Part shown: piece by piece, positions 19,312-31,476 of the stretch | Numbering within the stretch: position 1 is the stretch's first letter | How the letters are laid out: every line of letters begins with the position of its first letter | Assembly (NCBI GenBank): GCA_025617745.1 | Contig: CM046855.1 | Location: 15,965,880-16,029,879 of the forward strand | Direction: 5' to 3' | DNA length: 64,000 nt | Source of the DNA: Heliocidaris erythrogramma | Lineage: Eukaryota > Echinodermata > Echinoidea > Camarodonta > Echinometridae | Notes under the pieces: model-generated | Databases searched by the model: none | What the model saw: only the letters and a program-made list of their open reading frames with translations | What the model was told of the DNA's origin: nothing | Made by a program: the position numbers and the translations under genes

Positions 19312-22299
19312 ACAAGGCCTATTGAGTATGATGCGCCATATTTATATTTTTTAATATATTGAAAGGTACCTATTTAAAAGGAAGCAATAAGGAATTATTG
19401 CATTTCTATTTTTTGAAAGGTAGTGTTGTAATTTTTATAGAATTAAGTGAAGTACCACCTCCATATCTTTGATAATGCCCCTTGGTATTTCAAGAGCATG
19501 CATTCTATCAGAATTGATTACTCTACAAAGAATATCTTTATCTGGAGGTAAACATTATCTGGTCTGATTAAATAAGCTTAATTCTATTGCTGCATGGAAG
19601 GCAGTACCTACATTTTTTTTTTTTTGGTGGGGGGGGGGGGTTGAACTGGCTGAAAATTGTACGATACTGGTACTTGGAATCTTTTTTCAGTGTTTTTTCA
19701 CACCTTCTTTATGTAGAACTGAATGTGGTTTAATTTATTAAACTACAATACATTCATGTATTAAATGGCATGAGCACACAATGATATGTTCAGACATTTA
19801 TTCAAGCTAAAATTGAGAGTGATATCTGTGAATCAGTAGCTTTGATCAATCAGAGGGTCTTTTTTATTCAGCACAAACATGTGTCCAGCTTTGTTGTATT
19901 TTTCATGAAATAGGACACAAATACAGGGTGGAATCCATAAACCTTGCCATTGATTGCTTATTACAGGCTTTTGCTTCAATATTGCTGCTGGGGAAGAGAC
20001 TGCTTTAACCCTAGAACAAAAACAAAAACACACTTTTTACCAAAAAGTGAAGAAAATTTGTTTTAAAGAGTACACTGTACATTCAGTTTTACCAAAGGAG
20101 TCGTCTGCAGAATATTCTACCCAGGACCCCTGGTAGTGTCATTTCTTTTCTAAAATCATCTGACGTCTTCTGAAGGGGGGGGGGGGGATTAGGAGAAAAG
20201 GTTTAGGTTCAACAATCTGACTGAGGTGTATGAGAAAGCAGGGCCACAAACAAATTCATCTTTTTCCACCTCATATTTCTTTCCCTCCCCCTGATTCCTG
20301 TTTTACTTTGTCATGCTGCGTTGCATGCTTCAGTAGGCATAAATGCAGCCTCTGGAATGTCACCAATGTAGGATCTATTATTCAGGGGACACAAAGGTTG
20401 TGATTCAAGCTTGGCAGAGGGCCTTTTCATTTGCATTACAATGGCTGCTTGCCCCACTCGCATTGTAGAGTGGCACTGACAGTATTTTGCAGTCGGAAAC
20501 TTTGGTCCACTTCGTGTAGTACTGTTTTCGTTAGCAGGATTGCTCAGTTTTCTATGATATTTGATGTTTCAAAATACCAAGTTGTACTTTAATTGTGCAA
20601 TGCATTGTGTAAATATTTCACGATAGGGTTGAAAGCATTATCACTATTGCTATATGAACTGACAGGTGTACATGTACATGTATGAATAGCTGACCTGGGA
20701 GAAGGCAGTCGGTTACGAAATGGTGGATTCCAGAAATCCTTTTTCAGAAGTTTACTTTAAAATCACTTTCAATTATATTTGATATTTTGTGAAAGGAGGA
20801 TGTGTCATAACAACACTGATCATGCTCTAAAAGGTGCCTTTGAATAACAAAATGGAGAAGAGATTGCCTTCTATGTTTCATTGATCTGGATGATTAAACG
20901 ATTAACAATTCAGTTTGTAGCCCACATACAGAATTGTAAATCAAATCACTATGTACATGTAGCTATACCAGTATCAGGTAGATTCTCTATGAATGTAGAT
21001 TACTTCATTGGTATAATGGGCTTCATGGTTGTATAATGTTAACCTCTGATTGCTTAGAAAAAAATGGGAATATTGTTATAAAAATTATAATCTAATCACG
21101 TTCAAAAACAAATCCTTCGTCTTGTTCAGACCAATTAGCTTCATGTTCAGACATGGGGTCTTAAAAAAGGGATTTTTTCAATCTTTGTGCCCTTCAAATA
21201 TTTGCCTACAGTGGTTTAACCACTTACAGGGGTTAAAAGTAATATTTAGTCATGGTAGTGAACAGGATTTTGACAATGAAATGTGTTGACTATGCTTTCA
21301 TTGTACATGTACTTGATTATTTCTAACCAGGATGAAATTGTTGAAGCTCTTTTGGCAGTACTAAAGATACTGATTGCATACTGCTTGGTACATGTAGATG
21401 CCACTGGCAAGTGTGATAATGGTTAAAATCAAAATAGTGATGAAATTCAATATATTTACCTTTGTTCACACATGCATTTATGGACCTCATTACCAGGGAT
21501 GAAGTGTGAACACAACTACATGTACAGGGTGATTTTTGGTATTTCATGTGTCCATCAACTGGGGAAAGGGTTAGGGAAAAATAAAGCTGAGCTTATCATT
21601 AAATATTTGGGTTAAATGGTTTATACGTTTCAGAAAGGTCACATTCCACAAGGGTCAGTTATGATCTGACAATATTTGTACTTGATGGTCAGTCACTATG
21701 GACTTATCAAAAGTTCAAAGCTATGTCTACTAATGGTCAAGATCGCACTGACCTAAATATATTAATACCAATGCATACATGTAGTTAAGGACAACATGCA
21801 GGTATTCCCTTCAAAAATGTATTTTAGTGATCAAAACAATGTAGTTTCAGTCAGATTGGAATATTTTTTCCCTTTGAGTTTATAATTCATACTTTACCCT
21901 CTATATTTACAGACCTTGCCAAAGCACATATTTGTGAAATGGATAAGGCCATACTTCAGGTCACCAACTGTGAAAATTTCCTGTTTTTGGTCAAAGGAGA
22001 TTATTTGAATATGGCACCTGAATATATTTGTGTTGCAAAAGTAGAATGTACTTTTGCTAACCTCTACAAATGATATTGATAACTAGTTCCTCTAACACCT
22101 ATATTATTTCTTGGTTTGTGTACATCCACATATTTCTAACTCGCTCTTATTTAATTTCGTGCTTCGTTCTTCAAAGCTAAAGCAAAGTTTATTGAAGAAT
22201 TTAGTTCAGTATACATGTATGATATCAGACTCAAACAAACTGCCTTGTGTTTGAAATAGAAAAGACAATGAGAAGGCTTTCTTGCTCCCTCTTCCATTA
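19312..22299. other. Intergenic AT-rich DNA, no gene recognised
   Basis: Mostly unique-looking sequence with G-runs near 19630 and 20180 and many TACATGTA palindromes. A frame at about 19968-20135 following a good acceptor (TTATTACAG) has somewhat protein-like composition, but no partner exon or known domain supports it. Confidence 0.6.
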
Positions 22300-22462
22300 C
22301 ATTATGCACACATGGGTTTGCTTGTGATTTGTAGCCATAACTAAAGCGTTGATAAAATGTACATGTATGTGACGTTTTTCTGCATTATGCACACATGGGT
22401 TTGCTTGTGATTTGTAGCCATAACTAAAGCGTTGATAAAATGTACATGTATGTGGTTTTTCT
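22300..22462 (+). repeat. Tandem duplication of an 83-bp segment
   Basis: CATTATGCACACATGGGTTT begins at 22300 and again at 22383. The two copies, which end near GTACATGTATGTG, are nearly identical. It lies directly beside the left end of the next mobile element. Confidence 0.9.
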
Positions 22463-22482
22463 GCACACAGTTTTGAATATTT

Positions 22483-23124
22483 ATACCCCCGCCAAACGAA
22501 GTTTGAAGGGGGTATATAGGAATCAGTCAATGGTTGGGCGGTCGGTCGGGCGGTCGGTCTGTTGCAAATCTTGCGGATCGAACTACTTTCTCAGTTTTCG
22601 ACCAAAGCTCATGAAATTTGGTACACACATTGGTCTTGGTGGGAAGATGTGCAAGACATATTTTTCGGATGAGTCGGAATGTGCGTTGCCATGGTAACGG
22701 CATATTTATGGCAGAAAATCAAGGAAACACCTTGCGGATCGAACTACTTCCTCAGTTTTTGACCGAAAGTCATGAAATTTGGTACACACATTGGTCTTAC
22801 TGGGAAGATGTGTACAACATATTTTTTTGATGTGTCGGAATCTGCGTTGCCATGGAAATTGCATATCTATAACAGTAAATCAGGGAAAAATCTTGCGGAT
22901 CGAACTACTTCCTCAGTTTTCGACCAAAAGTCAAGAAATTTGGTACACACATTGGTCTTGGTGGGAAGATGTGCAAGACATATTTTTTGGATGTGTCGGA
23001 AGCTGCGTTGCCATGGAAACGGCATATCTATGGCAGTAAATCAGAGAAAAATCTTGCGGATCGAACTACTTCCTCAGTTTTCGACCAAAAGTCAAGAAAG
23101 GCTGTTGTCACGGGGCGGGGGTAT
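22483..23124. mobile_element. Element with terminal hairpin, 161-bp tandem array and inverted end
   Basis: It starts with a perfect hairpin (22483-22515, ATACCCCCGCCAAAC..GTTTGAAGGGGGTAT) and ends GGCGGGGGTAT, the exact inverted copy of its first 11 bases. Next come GGTCGGTCGG-type short repeats. About 3.4 units of a 161-bp repeat follow (word GCGGATCGAACTAC near 22572, 22734, 22895, 23056; also GAAATTTGGTACACACATTG). Overlapping frames within the array are repeat artefacts. The layout (hairpin, short repeats, array, inverted end) is that of the 16.8-18.8 kb element. Confidence 0.75.
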
Positions 23125-23968
23125 TAATCATCATCTTCAGTGATACTTCTAGTTAAAAATGTTGTATGAGGATTTTAATCGTTTTGCTTAAGAGTGAACT
23201 TTGTCTTATTCTATAATGTAAGCCTACATCATGTATGATCCATCTTATTCCCGGAAGCATACATACTGTATTGAAACCTGTATATATATACATATATGGA
23301 TATATAAAGACTGCTCAAGGGAGACATAAAAAGCGGTCTTCATGTACAGGTTCCTTTAACACACATTTCGTTGAGAAACACTTCTGAAGTTCTGAAGGGA
23401 AGTCAAAATTGTGGTCTTTATTGACAGGTGGTCGCTAAAGCAGGTTTGACTGTAGTATTCAAGCCCATAGCTGTGGCAACATGTATCAGTTGACATGAAG
23501 TATTCTCATCATCAAGAGGACAATCCAATAGCAGATGTACATTATGTACATGTGTCTAGGCTTACATGTACAGATACTCAAACAATTATAAATTGACAGT
23601 AATTTATCTTTATAGATTTCTCTCTTTCTCGTCATACTATCTATCTCTAGTCTCACTCTACCAATCTCACATTCATACAGAGGTACATGCCTTGTTTGAT
23701 AAACAAATAGAACATTCAACCAGGGATTGGATTGTGCAAGAAAACGATAATATTCCATAGTAATCGCCTGTTGCAAAGCATCTGTTAGAATTTTGTGGGA
23801 GTGTTATTTTTGCCCTTTTGAACTCTGTCAACCTTGAATTCTATGTTAGTTTGCCTTCTCCTTGTGTCTTCCATGAACTGGCACCAATTATCTTACCAGG
23901 TGTGAATGTCATGTAGTATGCAAATAGTAGTCAGGTTCACATGGAGGGAGCTAAACTTTTAAGTTTTG
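23125..23968. other. Intergenic DNA, nothing recognised
   Basis: AT-rich sequence with a short ATATATAC stretch near 23280. Two overlapping frames near 23570-23770 on opposite strands are both plausible-looking and neither is supported. Confidence 0.6.
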
Positions 23969-24291
23969 CTTGTAGTTTCAAAACTTTAAGTTATCTTGTA
24001 GTTTCGAAACTTTAAGTTTACTGACATAGTTCAGACCACAAGCGAGCTTGTAGTTAACGCCGAAACCACATGCAGCGGGGGTCCTTCCTCATAGTTATGG
24101 ACTGTGTGGACAGAATAAACTTTAAGTTTAGCAAACTCGTTGTTAACGATGACCTCTCTGTTCATGTTAAACTATGATTGCTAGACTTGTAATCTCAGAA
24201 CAACGAGCATCGCTGTTTTGGGCCTTCCTGAACCCTCGTCGTTGTTTCGTTAACATAAGTTTCACTAACTTTAAAGTTTTGAAACCACAAG
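23969..24291. mobile_element. MITE with CTTGTAGTTTCAAAACTTTAA ends
   Basis: The left end CTTGTAGTTTCAAAACTTTA, repeated once more imperfectly 31 bases on, faces a right end reading CTTGTGGTTTCAAAACTTTA on the other strand. The interior contains AACGACGAG-type inverted words. Non-coding. Confidence 0.65.
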
Positions 24292-27200
24292 TCCTGTAAT
24301 ATATGAACGTACAGTAGCTATAGAATGGAGTCTTTGGCTCTTCATAAATAGCAAGACTGGTGTCTCACTTCAGTATCGATTGCTGGAATATTTTTAGCAA
24401 GGAATGTAGAGATGTATTGTTTATCATGAAATGGATGTTTCAAAAGTTTTTATATAAAGAATGATAATGATAATAGTGGGCTCTTGTATAGTGCTCAAGT
24501 CTGTCACACTTGACACACCTGGCACTCAAGTATTTCATTGGTGAAATGTAAACAGTGTAATTGCATTGTAGTTTATTGTACGGTGATAAATACTGTTTGA
24601 TTGGTTGATTGATTTGTTATACTAATGGATTAGATTGATTAATTGAATTCATTTTTCTGTGTGAATAATCATTGATATATATGGAAATGCTTGTTGGCAT
24701 ACCCTGCCCTTGACTTGACAATGTACCTTTGTGAAAACGACATAAAAGGAATGGATTTTGATGTTGGTTTGATACTGATAGTTTGAGAATTAATCATTTA
24801 TATGTGTTTTTGAAGGTTTTCTCTTCTATACTCAACTTGGATGCTCAGTGCTCATGTCTGTTTTAGAGCCTATTGAATATTTCTGATGTACAGTGTATAA
24901 TATTAGTACATGTATCTGTATTTGTGATTCAAGTGAGCTCTACTTCACTTCTGCAGTTGTACCCTGTCAAACCATCCCCTTGTTTCAGATGCTTTGAATT
25001 CCCCAGACATTTCCAATCATGTTCTCCCAAGAACTCGGCACGGTTCCAAGGAATGAGATTCCTTCGTTTCAGCCAGGTTACATGTATCGTCTTCTTTAAG
25101 GTACTATTTAAGACTAAATATAAAATAATGCACTACTAATAGAAGTTAAGGGGATGAAATTTCACAAGAAGAAAATACAATTGTCAATTTTTCCCCAAAA
25201 TGAAATGAAAATTAGTTGCATTATTTTTAGTGAACACAGAATATCTTCTTAAAGAAAGAGCAACATCCTAGCCTATCTAAACAGTTTCTTATGCATGAAA
25301 CTTCTCAAAATGCCAGAATTTTGTCGAACGTATATTGTACAATATGCTTGAATTATGTTGTTTACCTTTCCCTTTTTTTTTTTACAAGAGCTCTTTTTGG
25401 ATTTTCCTTCAAAAAATGAGACTTTGGCACAGGAAGTTTAATTTATTCCTTTGTTTTATACTACAGCTTGTTTGAGTTTCTCCAGCTTTTTGAGAGCTTT
25501 CCAGAGCTGAATCACTCACTGCTCCCATGTATTTTATTTTTGTTTTACCATATTATGTAGGCACCTATTTCAAACCAGATCATCTCAGCTTTTATGCCTG
25601 ATTACCAGTGAAATTTTTTTTTTTTTTAATGTAGACTATTAAGTCCCATGTACAGTTTCGTATGTAGAGCCCAAAATATTTCACATTCTTCTTTCTGTTT
25701 GGGATTTGGATTTTCTACCAACAGTGGTCTTTGGTTTCAACAAAGTTCCAGTAGCTTTTGGCTCATTGCCATCCAACCCTAGAGAACATGTTGGCACAAG
25801 CAGGACTTTGAGAAGATGGAGAAAGGGAAGTTCTTGGATAAAGTGAAGATTGAACTGAAGAGTCTTGGGATTACAGAAGACCTAACAATATTTTCTAAAT
25901 GAACAATAAACCGTAGGGTTTTAAAGTTTAGTGCAGCCCCTCTCCTCTATATAGGCTCTAGCACATTATACCAAGACTACTTGATAGTTGCCAAATGCAT
26001 ATGGTTCTTCAAGCAAGTGCAATATTTATCTTAATAAAATTTTAATTCATTTCTAGTTTGTTTAGACTGTACAGAACTTGGAGTTTAACATTGTACATGA
26101 CAAGTACAAATCTTGTTCAGTATACTGTCATTTATGTGATGTGTTGTTAATAAATTCAATCAAATTCAATGTTCTGCTTGTAATCTAATGCTCATTTACA
26201 TGTAAGCCTGTACATCTCTTCTCAATATTTACTGTATAGGTTTATTCCTTTTACCTGAAGCTTCAGACTCATAGGCTATACCTTTTGCTGTATTTGTTGA
26301 TTGTATAGAATGATCCTCTTGATTTTGGCATGGAGATTGTAGTGTCCTTAATTTTGGTGTAAATGTAGGCCTACTACCAAAAATGTAGCTTTTTGACTTA
26401 TCCTTCAACCCTAAGTGTAAGATTTCACTCTGTTGAGGCGATCCCTGCACGGTTGCTATGGCAATTCGACATTCCTTTGTTGATTGGCCCAGTTAGCTTG
26501 AAGGGTCAGAGAGGGAGAGAGAGAAGCGATGAATGGATGGCAGGTGGCTTCCATACTTCCAGTCCTCAGATTGGAGGTTCTTCTGAAGATGGAGAAGACA
26601 AGAATGTGAGTGGAATTGACATTCTGAAAGAAGCGTATTAAAAGCACTATACACTGAGCAAACCCCCTTGTACTGAAATTGATGCAGTATGCACAGTAAT
26701 GCCTATGTGGAAACGTGAAACTGCATAAGACGTAGGCCTACATGTTATTTGGTGTGAATAAATATCATATGATTAAAATGTTTTTTATTGGTACTTTTTA
26801 TGATTGAATATATAATGAACAGAGGTGAATGTGCTTTATCTAATTTGTACATGATGGAGTCCCAAACACTTGTCTATGAAAATCTTTATTGTCTGAGTGA
26901 GATTGTTCTAAAAATATCTCGATAGGCCTACATACATGATGTATATGGCAGGTATGCCCATATTTGGCTATAAGAATCCTTTTACCTAAACAATTTCAGT
27001 TATCAATGTTTGTTAATCTTTCATAGCAAAACAGATAGAAAAGAACAAAACTTGATTCTTGAATTGATAGATGCTGTCCACCTACAGTTCTGTATCTGTA
27101 GGAAAATAGGCTAATTGCAGATTATAGTATGTGGAATGCCTATAATTCTGCTTACGGTAATCCAGTGAGTACATGTATATTAAAGTCAGCAATCGTATTA

Positions 27201-29240
27201 TTAACTTCATAATCTATGTAACCTCAGAGGTTGTCTATTGTCAAAGATTTGCCTTCAGCAGTAGAGGAAAGAAAGGGCGACATATAAAGACACAGTAAAA
27301 GAAGATCAGATTAAGCTTTCAACCAATTTAGTGCTCATAAACACATTGCCCCCTGACTGCCAACAATTTGTAAAATGCAACAAACCAAATCATACTCAAC
27401 AAATAAGGGTCTTTTCAACCTGAGTGCATTTCAATGAACAAAAACGGTCCTGGGGAAAAATCTTTCATTCCTTTTCAAACTACGTTTATATTGTAGGTCT
27501 ATAATGCTTCCTTCCCGCCAAACTCACAAAGTATTTGTTATCGACATTTAGATCCTTTTAATCCAAGGGTTTATCTTTGTTTTAAGGTTAAAAATATGCA
27601 ACTCAGAATACTCAAATTATAGAACAAGCCATAATGTACATGTAGGGTTATTTGCATTCTTATTAACAGAGCTTGAAACCATTGCCTTTTTTATCATTTT
27701 TCCAATACTTTGAATACTTTTCAAAACCCCTCTATATCTGTGAAAAGTTAAAGCACTTTTGTATTTAAGCATAACCTTTTGATTCTGGTATTTTCATGCA
27801 TCTCTTTTGAAACTGCTACTTAAGACAAAATATCCCATGCTAGAAATTTGCTTTTCTTTAGAGAACATGTAGCTCAGAATTTCTTTATTGTCAAAAAAAT
27901 ATATCCAGAGTTAATAGCCAGTGGATCCTGTCCCATTTCCCAAAATGCTGATGAGAGATCAGAGATTTCTGTAAACTTTTTAAAGAACATTTAAGATTAT
28001 GTCTTTTGAGCCCTCAAGGTATATGTTCCTATTCATAATAAAGAGCTATACCTTGAGGAAAGAATTTACAAGCAATTTAGAAGTCGCCAAACATGCTAAC
28101 AAGTCGATTTGATTTCAAACCGGTTTTTATGCTAGTGGGTGGGTATGGCTTAGACCTACTCAAGGATAGTATTAAACATGCATTATCACAGTTTCCAGAA
28201 TAATCGATGAGACTAATTTGGTCCCAATACAACTAAAAATGATGTTTAAATTGCATTTATAATCATTATTACCTTTCATATACCTGTAATTGTCACTAAT
28301 TTCAGAATCTTAATAATAACTGTGTATCACTTAAGGGCTCTGTTTGAATCATCAACATATTTTACATTTTAACATTGTAATTATAAAACCAGTGATCTGT
28401 TATAAATATATAATAAATTTATATATTTCAGTTTTCTCTACAGTGCAAAGTTTTTCAGGTTGACGACCCTCATTTAAGATGTTTAATGGATAGTTGTGAT
28501 GTACGTGTAGGATCAAAATTCATTCCAGTGAGATCATATCACTCTGTTCTATTGATCTTTCAAGTCATTAGAAAACAGGAGAATAACTCCTGAGAATTCA
28601 CCCCCTGGCTGTTATGTTTCTCTGTCAACAGTTTTTGTATAAAAAAAAGAGTATCAAATATCACACAAAATCTGCCCTGTATGTATGTATGTACCCACTG
28701 GGGTTTCAGCTTGCTAGATAAAGAAGAAAATGTTTTCAAATGGTCCTTTTTTTCAAAATTTCCTATCGACATGCATGGAAATCTTGCACAATTTACAGGC
28801 TGAAGTATTTTGCATATTAATCGTGGAATCTGCATCAAGACAGTGAAGATGAGATGATCTCATGAATGAAGTAGTCTTTTTTGTGATTATTTACACTCTT
28901 TTCAGAGAGTAATAAAGATGATATCAATTGGAAGGAATACATAGCGTATGAGGTGAATGACTGTAGTAAGGATAATTAATGCATTATTTTTCTTGCTCAA
29001 GTATTTTCGGGAAGTGAAATCCTGAGCATTTACAGGCAATTTGGTTGACCATCCTAGCACAAAGGCCTACAGGCATATACACATTGTGCAACAAGATTCA
29101 GTCATTTCTGTAAATTGAAACTCCTTTCAAAATTTGTAAATATTAAGGCACTACGAAGTATACTGTATATATACCGTACATCGTATTTTATTGAGGACCT
29201 AAGGTTTAAATGTACGTTTTTAAAATGTATTACCTGTGTG
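24292..29240. other. Intergenic AT-rich DNA, no confident gene
   Basis: About 5 kb without a recognisable domain. Weak signs only: protein-like short frames near 24975-25080 and 25690-25900 on both strands, AATAAA near 25903 and 26757, and an RFX-like box with an inverted CCAAT box at 26451-26489. I cannot assemble a convincing gene from them. The SINE-tail-like GGGCTCTTGTATAGTGCTCA at about 24479 may be an old repeat remnant. Confidence 0.5.
26451..26489. promoter_or_regulatory. Possible RFX X-box plus inverted CCAAT box
   Basis: GGTTGCTATGGCAAT is close to the palindromic RFX consensus GTTGCCATGGCAAC. It is followed 16 bases later by TGATTGGCC, an inverted CCAAT (NF-Y) box. That pairing occurs in promoters of ciliary genes and of MHC class II genes. 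No gene beside it is proven, so chance is possible. Confidence 0.3.
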
Positions 29241-29700
29241 CAGTGGTGTAGTGGAGCGTATACGCTTGTATACGCCGTATACATAAAAAAGAAATTTGAC
29301 TTTTTCGGGTATACGCGCGTATACTTAAAAGAAATTATCAGGTTTTAAAATTTAAAAAAAAATATATATAGGGGAAAAAAAAGAAGAATTGTATGAAATT
29401 TATGAAAAATCGTCGAAATTCATACTCTGTGAGTTGTGTTCCACAGAATTAATTTGTGTTGGCGATCCATATACTCAAACTTGCAGTATGATTGCGTATT
29501 ATTTTTTACGTACATCCGATCCATATCCGGCCAGGCCCGCGGCGCGCGTGTGATGTGCATGTGGCGGACGGCGTGTGCCCAGCCCGAGGCCACTGGCCGG
29601 CGCGGCTAGGTAGCAAGTGCGAGGCTAGCTGCGAGGCTATCTGCTAGGCTAGGCGCGAGCTGGCTATATGCTAGTCCTATATAGCCGCTAGGCCATCATC
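29241..29700. other. Possible old element end with GTATACGC palindromes and a CpG-rich block
   Basis: It begins CAGTGGTGTAGTGGAGCG, like the hAT-type ends elsewhere in this window, followed by palindromic GTATAC/TATACGCGCGTATA words. From about 29520 to 29690 the sequence turns strongly GC- and CpG-rich (GGCCCGCGGCGCGCG, CGGACGGCGTG, GGCCGGCGCGGC). No right-hand partner end was found. It could be an old element or a CpG-rich regulatory region. Confidence 0.35.
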
Positions 29701-30115
29701 ATAGCTCATGAATGCGCCGTACATACAAAATATATAACGTTATTACATTTGTGGGTGCAACATCCCTATGCATAGGCCCTATATTTTTATTGCATAAGCA
29801 CTTAGAATTGCAGAACTTTTTGAGGGATTTATTTCAAAGAACAATTCTAAACAAATATATTGTGTTCATATGTTGTTTCTCTGCAGTTTTCCTCAGTAAA
29901 ATATCGAAATACTTTTGGATGTGCGTGTATAATCAGGGCAATGTGACTGTTACATTGTATGAACTTCAAATCTATACTCATCTTTGCACTTCTAAAACGA
30001 ATTCAGGTCTCAAAAAGCACAACTCAGTTGTAGTTAATTGTTAAACAGTTCGTTGTGTTCAATTACCAAAACTGCACTGTTTGCACATCAAAAAAAAGTT
30101 TTAAAAAAAATGTTA
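29701..30115. other. Intergenic DNA with a segment related to 31374-31470
   Basis: The stretch around 29925-30020 (ATAATCAGGGCAATGTGACT, GTTACATTGTATGAACTTC) is a diverged copy of 31374-31470 (ATAATCAGGGCACTGTGAAT). The 110-codon frame starting at 29712 has no recognisable domain and is probably chance. Confidence 0.5.
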
Positions 30116-30119
30116 TTAA

Positions 30120-30906
30120 AGGAGAATGAAACTCAACATACATTAGCTGATAATCATGTGGAAAATTGTCAGCCTGTTCAAAATATCTTGAAAATACTTT
30201 GATTTGATTACTCAGTAAGGAGAACAGTCTCTCTAAAGTTTGCAGATTTCTTGCTAGATATTATTCCATGGGGGCTGCCATTTTGAAAAAACTGTGATGT
30301 CATTGCGGTACATGTCCATTTACCTGTACACAATGGATAAGATGTTGCATAATGAATAGCTTTTGTACAACTAAAGCCACCCATGCAAAATGGCAGCCAT
30401 CTTGGTACCCCCATTGTCTCCCACAGGTGATATCTAAAAGCAGTTGTAGGTCTTTGTCACTTCTTTGAAAAATTGACAAACCTTTGTCAGACCAAGCAAC
30501 TTACAAGTGCATGCCAAATCCTGCTTAACAAAAGAAACAGCTGAACCAAATATCTTGACACAAATAGGTTATATGACAGGATAAAAGTATCTTCATTTGA
30601 ATGGACATGACTACAAAAATGGTTTATTATGAGAAAATCCAGTGTCATGCATTCCACAGCTGATCACGAGTGTCATGGTAGCTAGTGTATAGGTCAGTGG
30701 GTATCTCACAAATAGAACTGCTCTGACATTACTTTGTAAAGAAAATGGCAGCCCCCATGAGATAATGTCAAGCAAGGAAAATGCAACTTTTGGAGACACT
30801 GTTCTCCTTCTTAAATAATCAAATGGGAGTAATTTCCAGATATTTGTAATAGGCTGACAATTATCTACATGATTATAGGCTAATGTTTGTTGCCTTTTAT
30901 TCCCCT
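30120..30906. mobile_element. Element inserted at TTAA, copy B (same end family as 16.86 kb)
   Basis: A 787-bp element with the left end AGGAGAATGAAACTC, identical over 13 bases to the TTAA foldback at 16860, and the right end, inverted, AGGGGAATAAAAGGC. Exact TTAA flanks it (30116-30119, 30907-30910). The interior arms pair imperfectly (GGGGGCTGCCATTTT near 30270, AATGGCAGCCCCC near 30745), so this copy is older. A paralogous unoccupied target lies next door (30961-30972, TTATTAACATTGG) and another at 33641-33657. A 151-codon minus frame inside is an artefact. Confidence 0.8.
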
Positions 30907-31476
30907 TTAACATTGGATATGTATCTTCATGAATATTTTGCTCAAGCTCCCAACAAAATGTTATTAACATTGGGTATGTATCTACATGAATATTTTGCAA
31001 AAGCTCCCAACAAAATGTATGAAATGAGTAAAGATGCTGTGCACTTGTACATTGCCTCTTTAACAAACAAGACGTTTGGAGGTGACAGTGTGTCTTATAA
31101 ATTCTGTATTAAGAATTAAATAATTACCTCATACACTTTATGATAGCACAACCTTTACAGGTGATGAGAATTTGCAGAAACTAGAACTAGAAAATCATTA
31201 TTATGACAACGGTTTGATATAATATTTGGATTAGTTTGTGCATTTTAGACATGCAATGATTGGTCTGAAAATACGACTCACTAACCCTCACTAATGCTTG
31301 ATGCCTTTTGCAAAAACTAAGATTTAATTATATTTTGATGTGATATTTATTGTGAAAAAGATGCCTTTGAAATCGTGTTTATAATCAGGGCACTGTGAAT
31401 GTTACACTGTCTAAACTACAAACTTACTACTTTCATTCACTTCTACAACTAATGCATAACTAATAACAACTACTGG
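30907..31476. repeat. Local duplicated segment, copy 1 (with 57-bp tandem duplication)
   Basis: AACATTGG(A/G)TATGTATCT begins at 30909 and again 57 bases on. The following DNA (GGAGGTGACAGTGTGTCTTA, ATTATGACAACGGTTTGATA, GATTGGTCTGAAAATACGAC) matches, in order and with drift, the DNA at 33640-34010. The intervening 2 kb is the second composite element. Confidence 0.6.

Noticed and set aside
22618..23143. Overlapping 70-123-codon frames with repeated words
   Set aside because: Products of the 161-bp tandem array of a non-coding element.
16840..23150. CRISPR array (regular repeats near 17.5 and 22.6 kb)
   Set aside because: Units of 157-161 bp without short repeats separated by unique spacers, in a eukaryotic genome; these are tandem repeats.
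26229..26450. Minus-strand protein-like frame as a gene start
   Set aside because: The apparent start is GTG, with no ATG in frame nearby; kept only as a weak hint in the findings.
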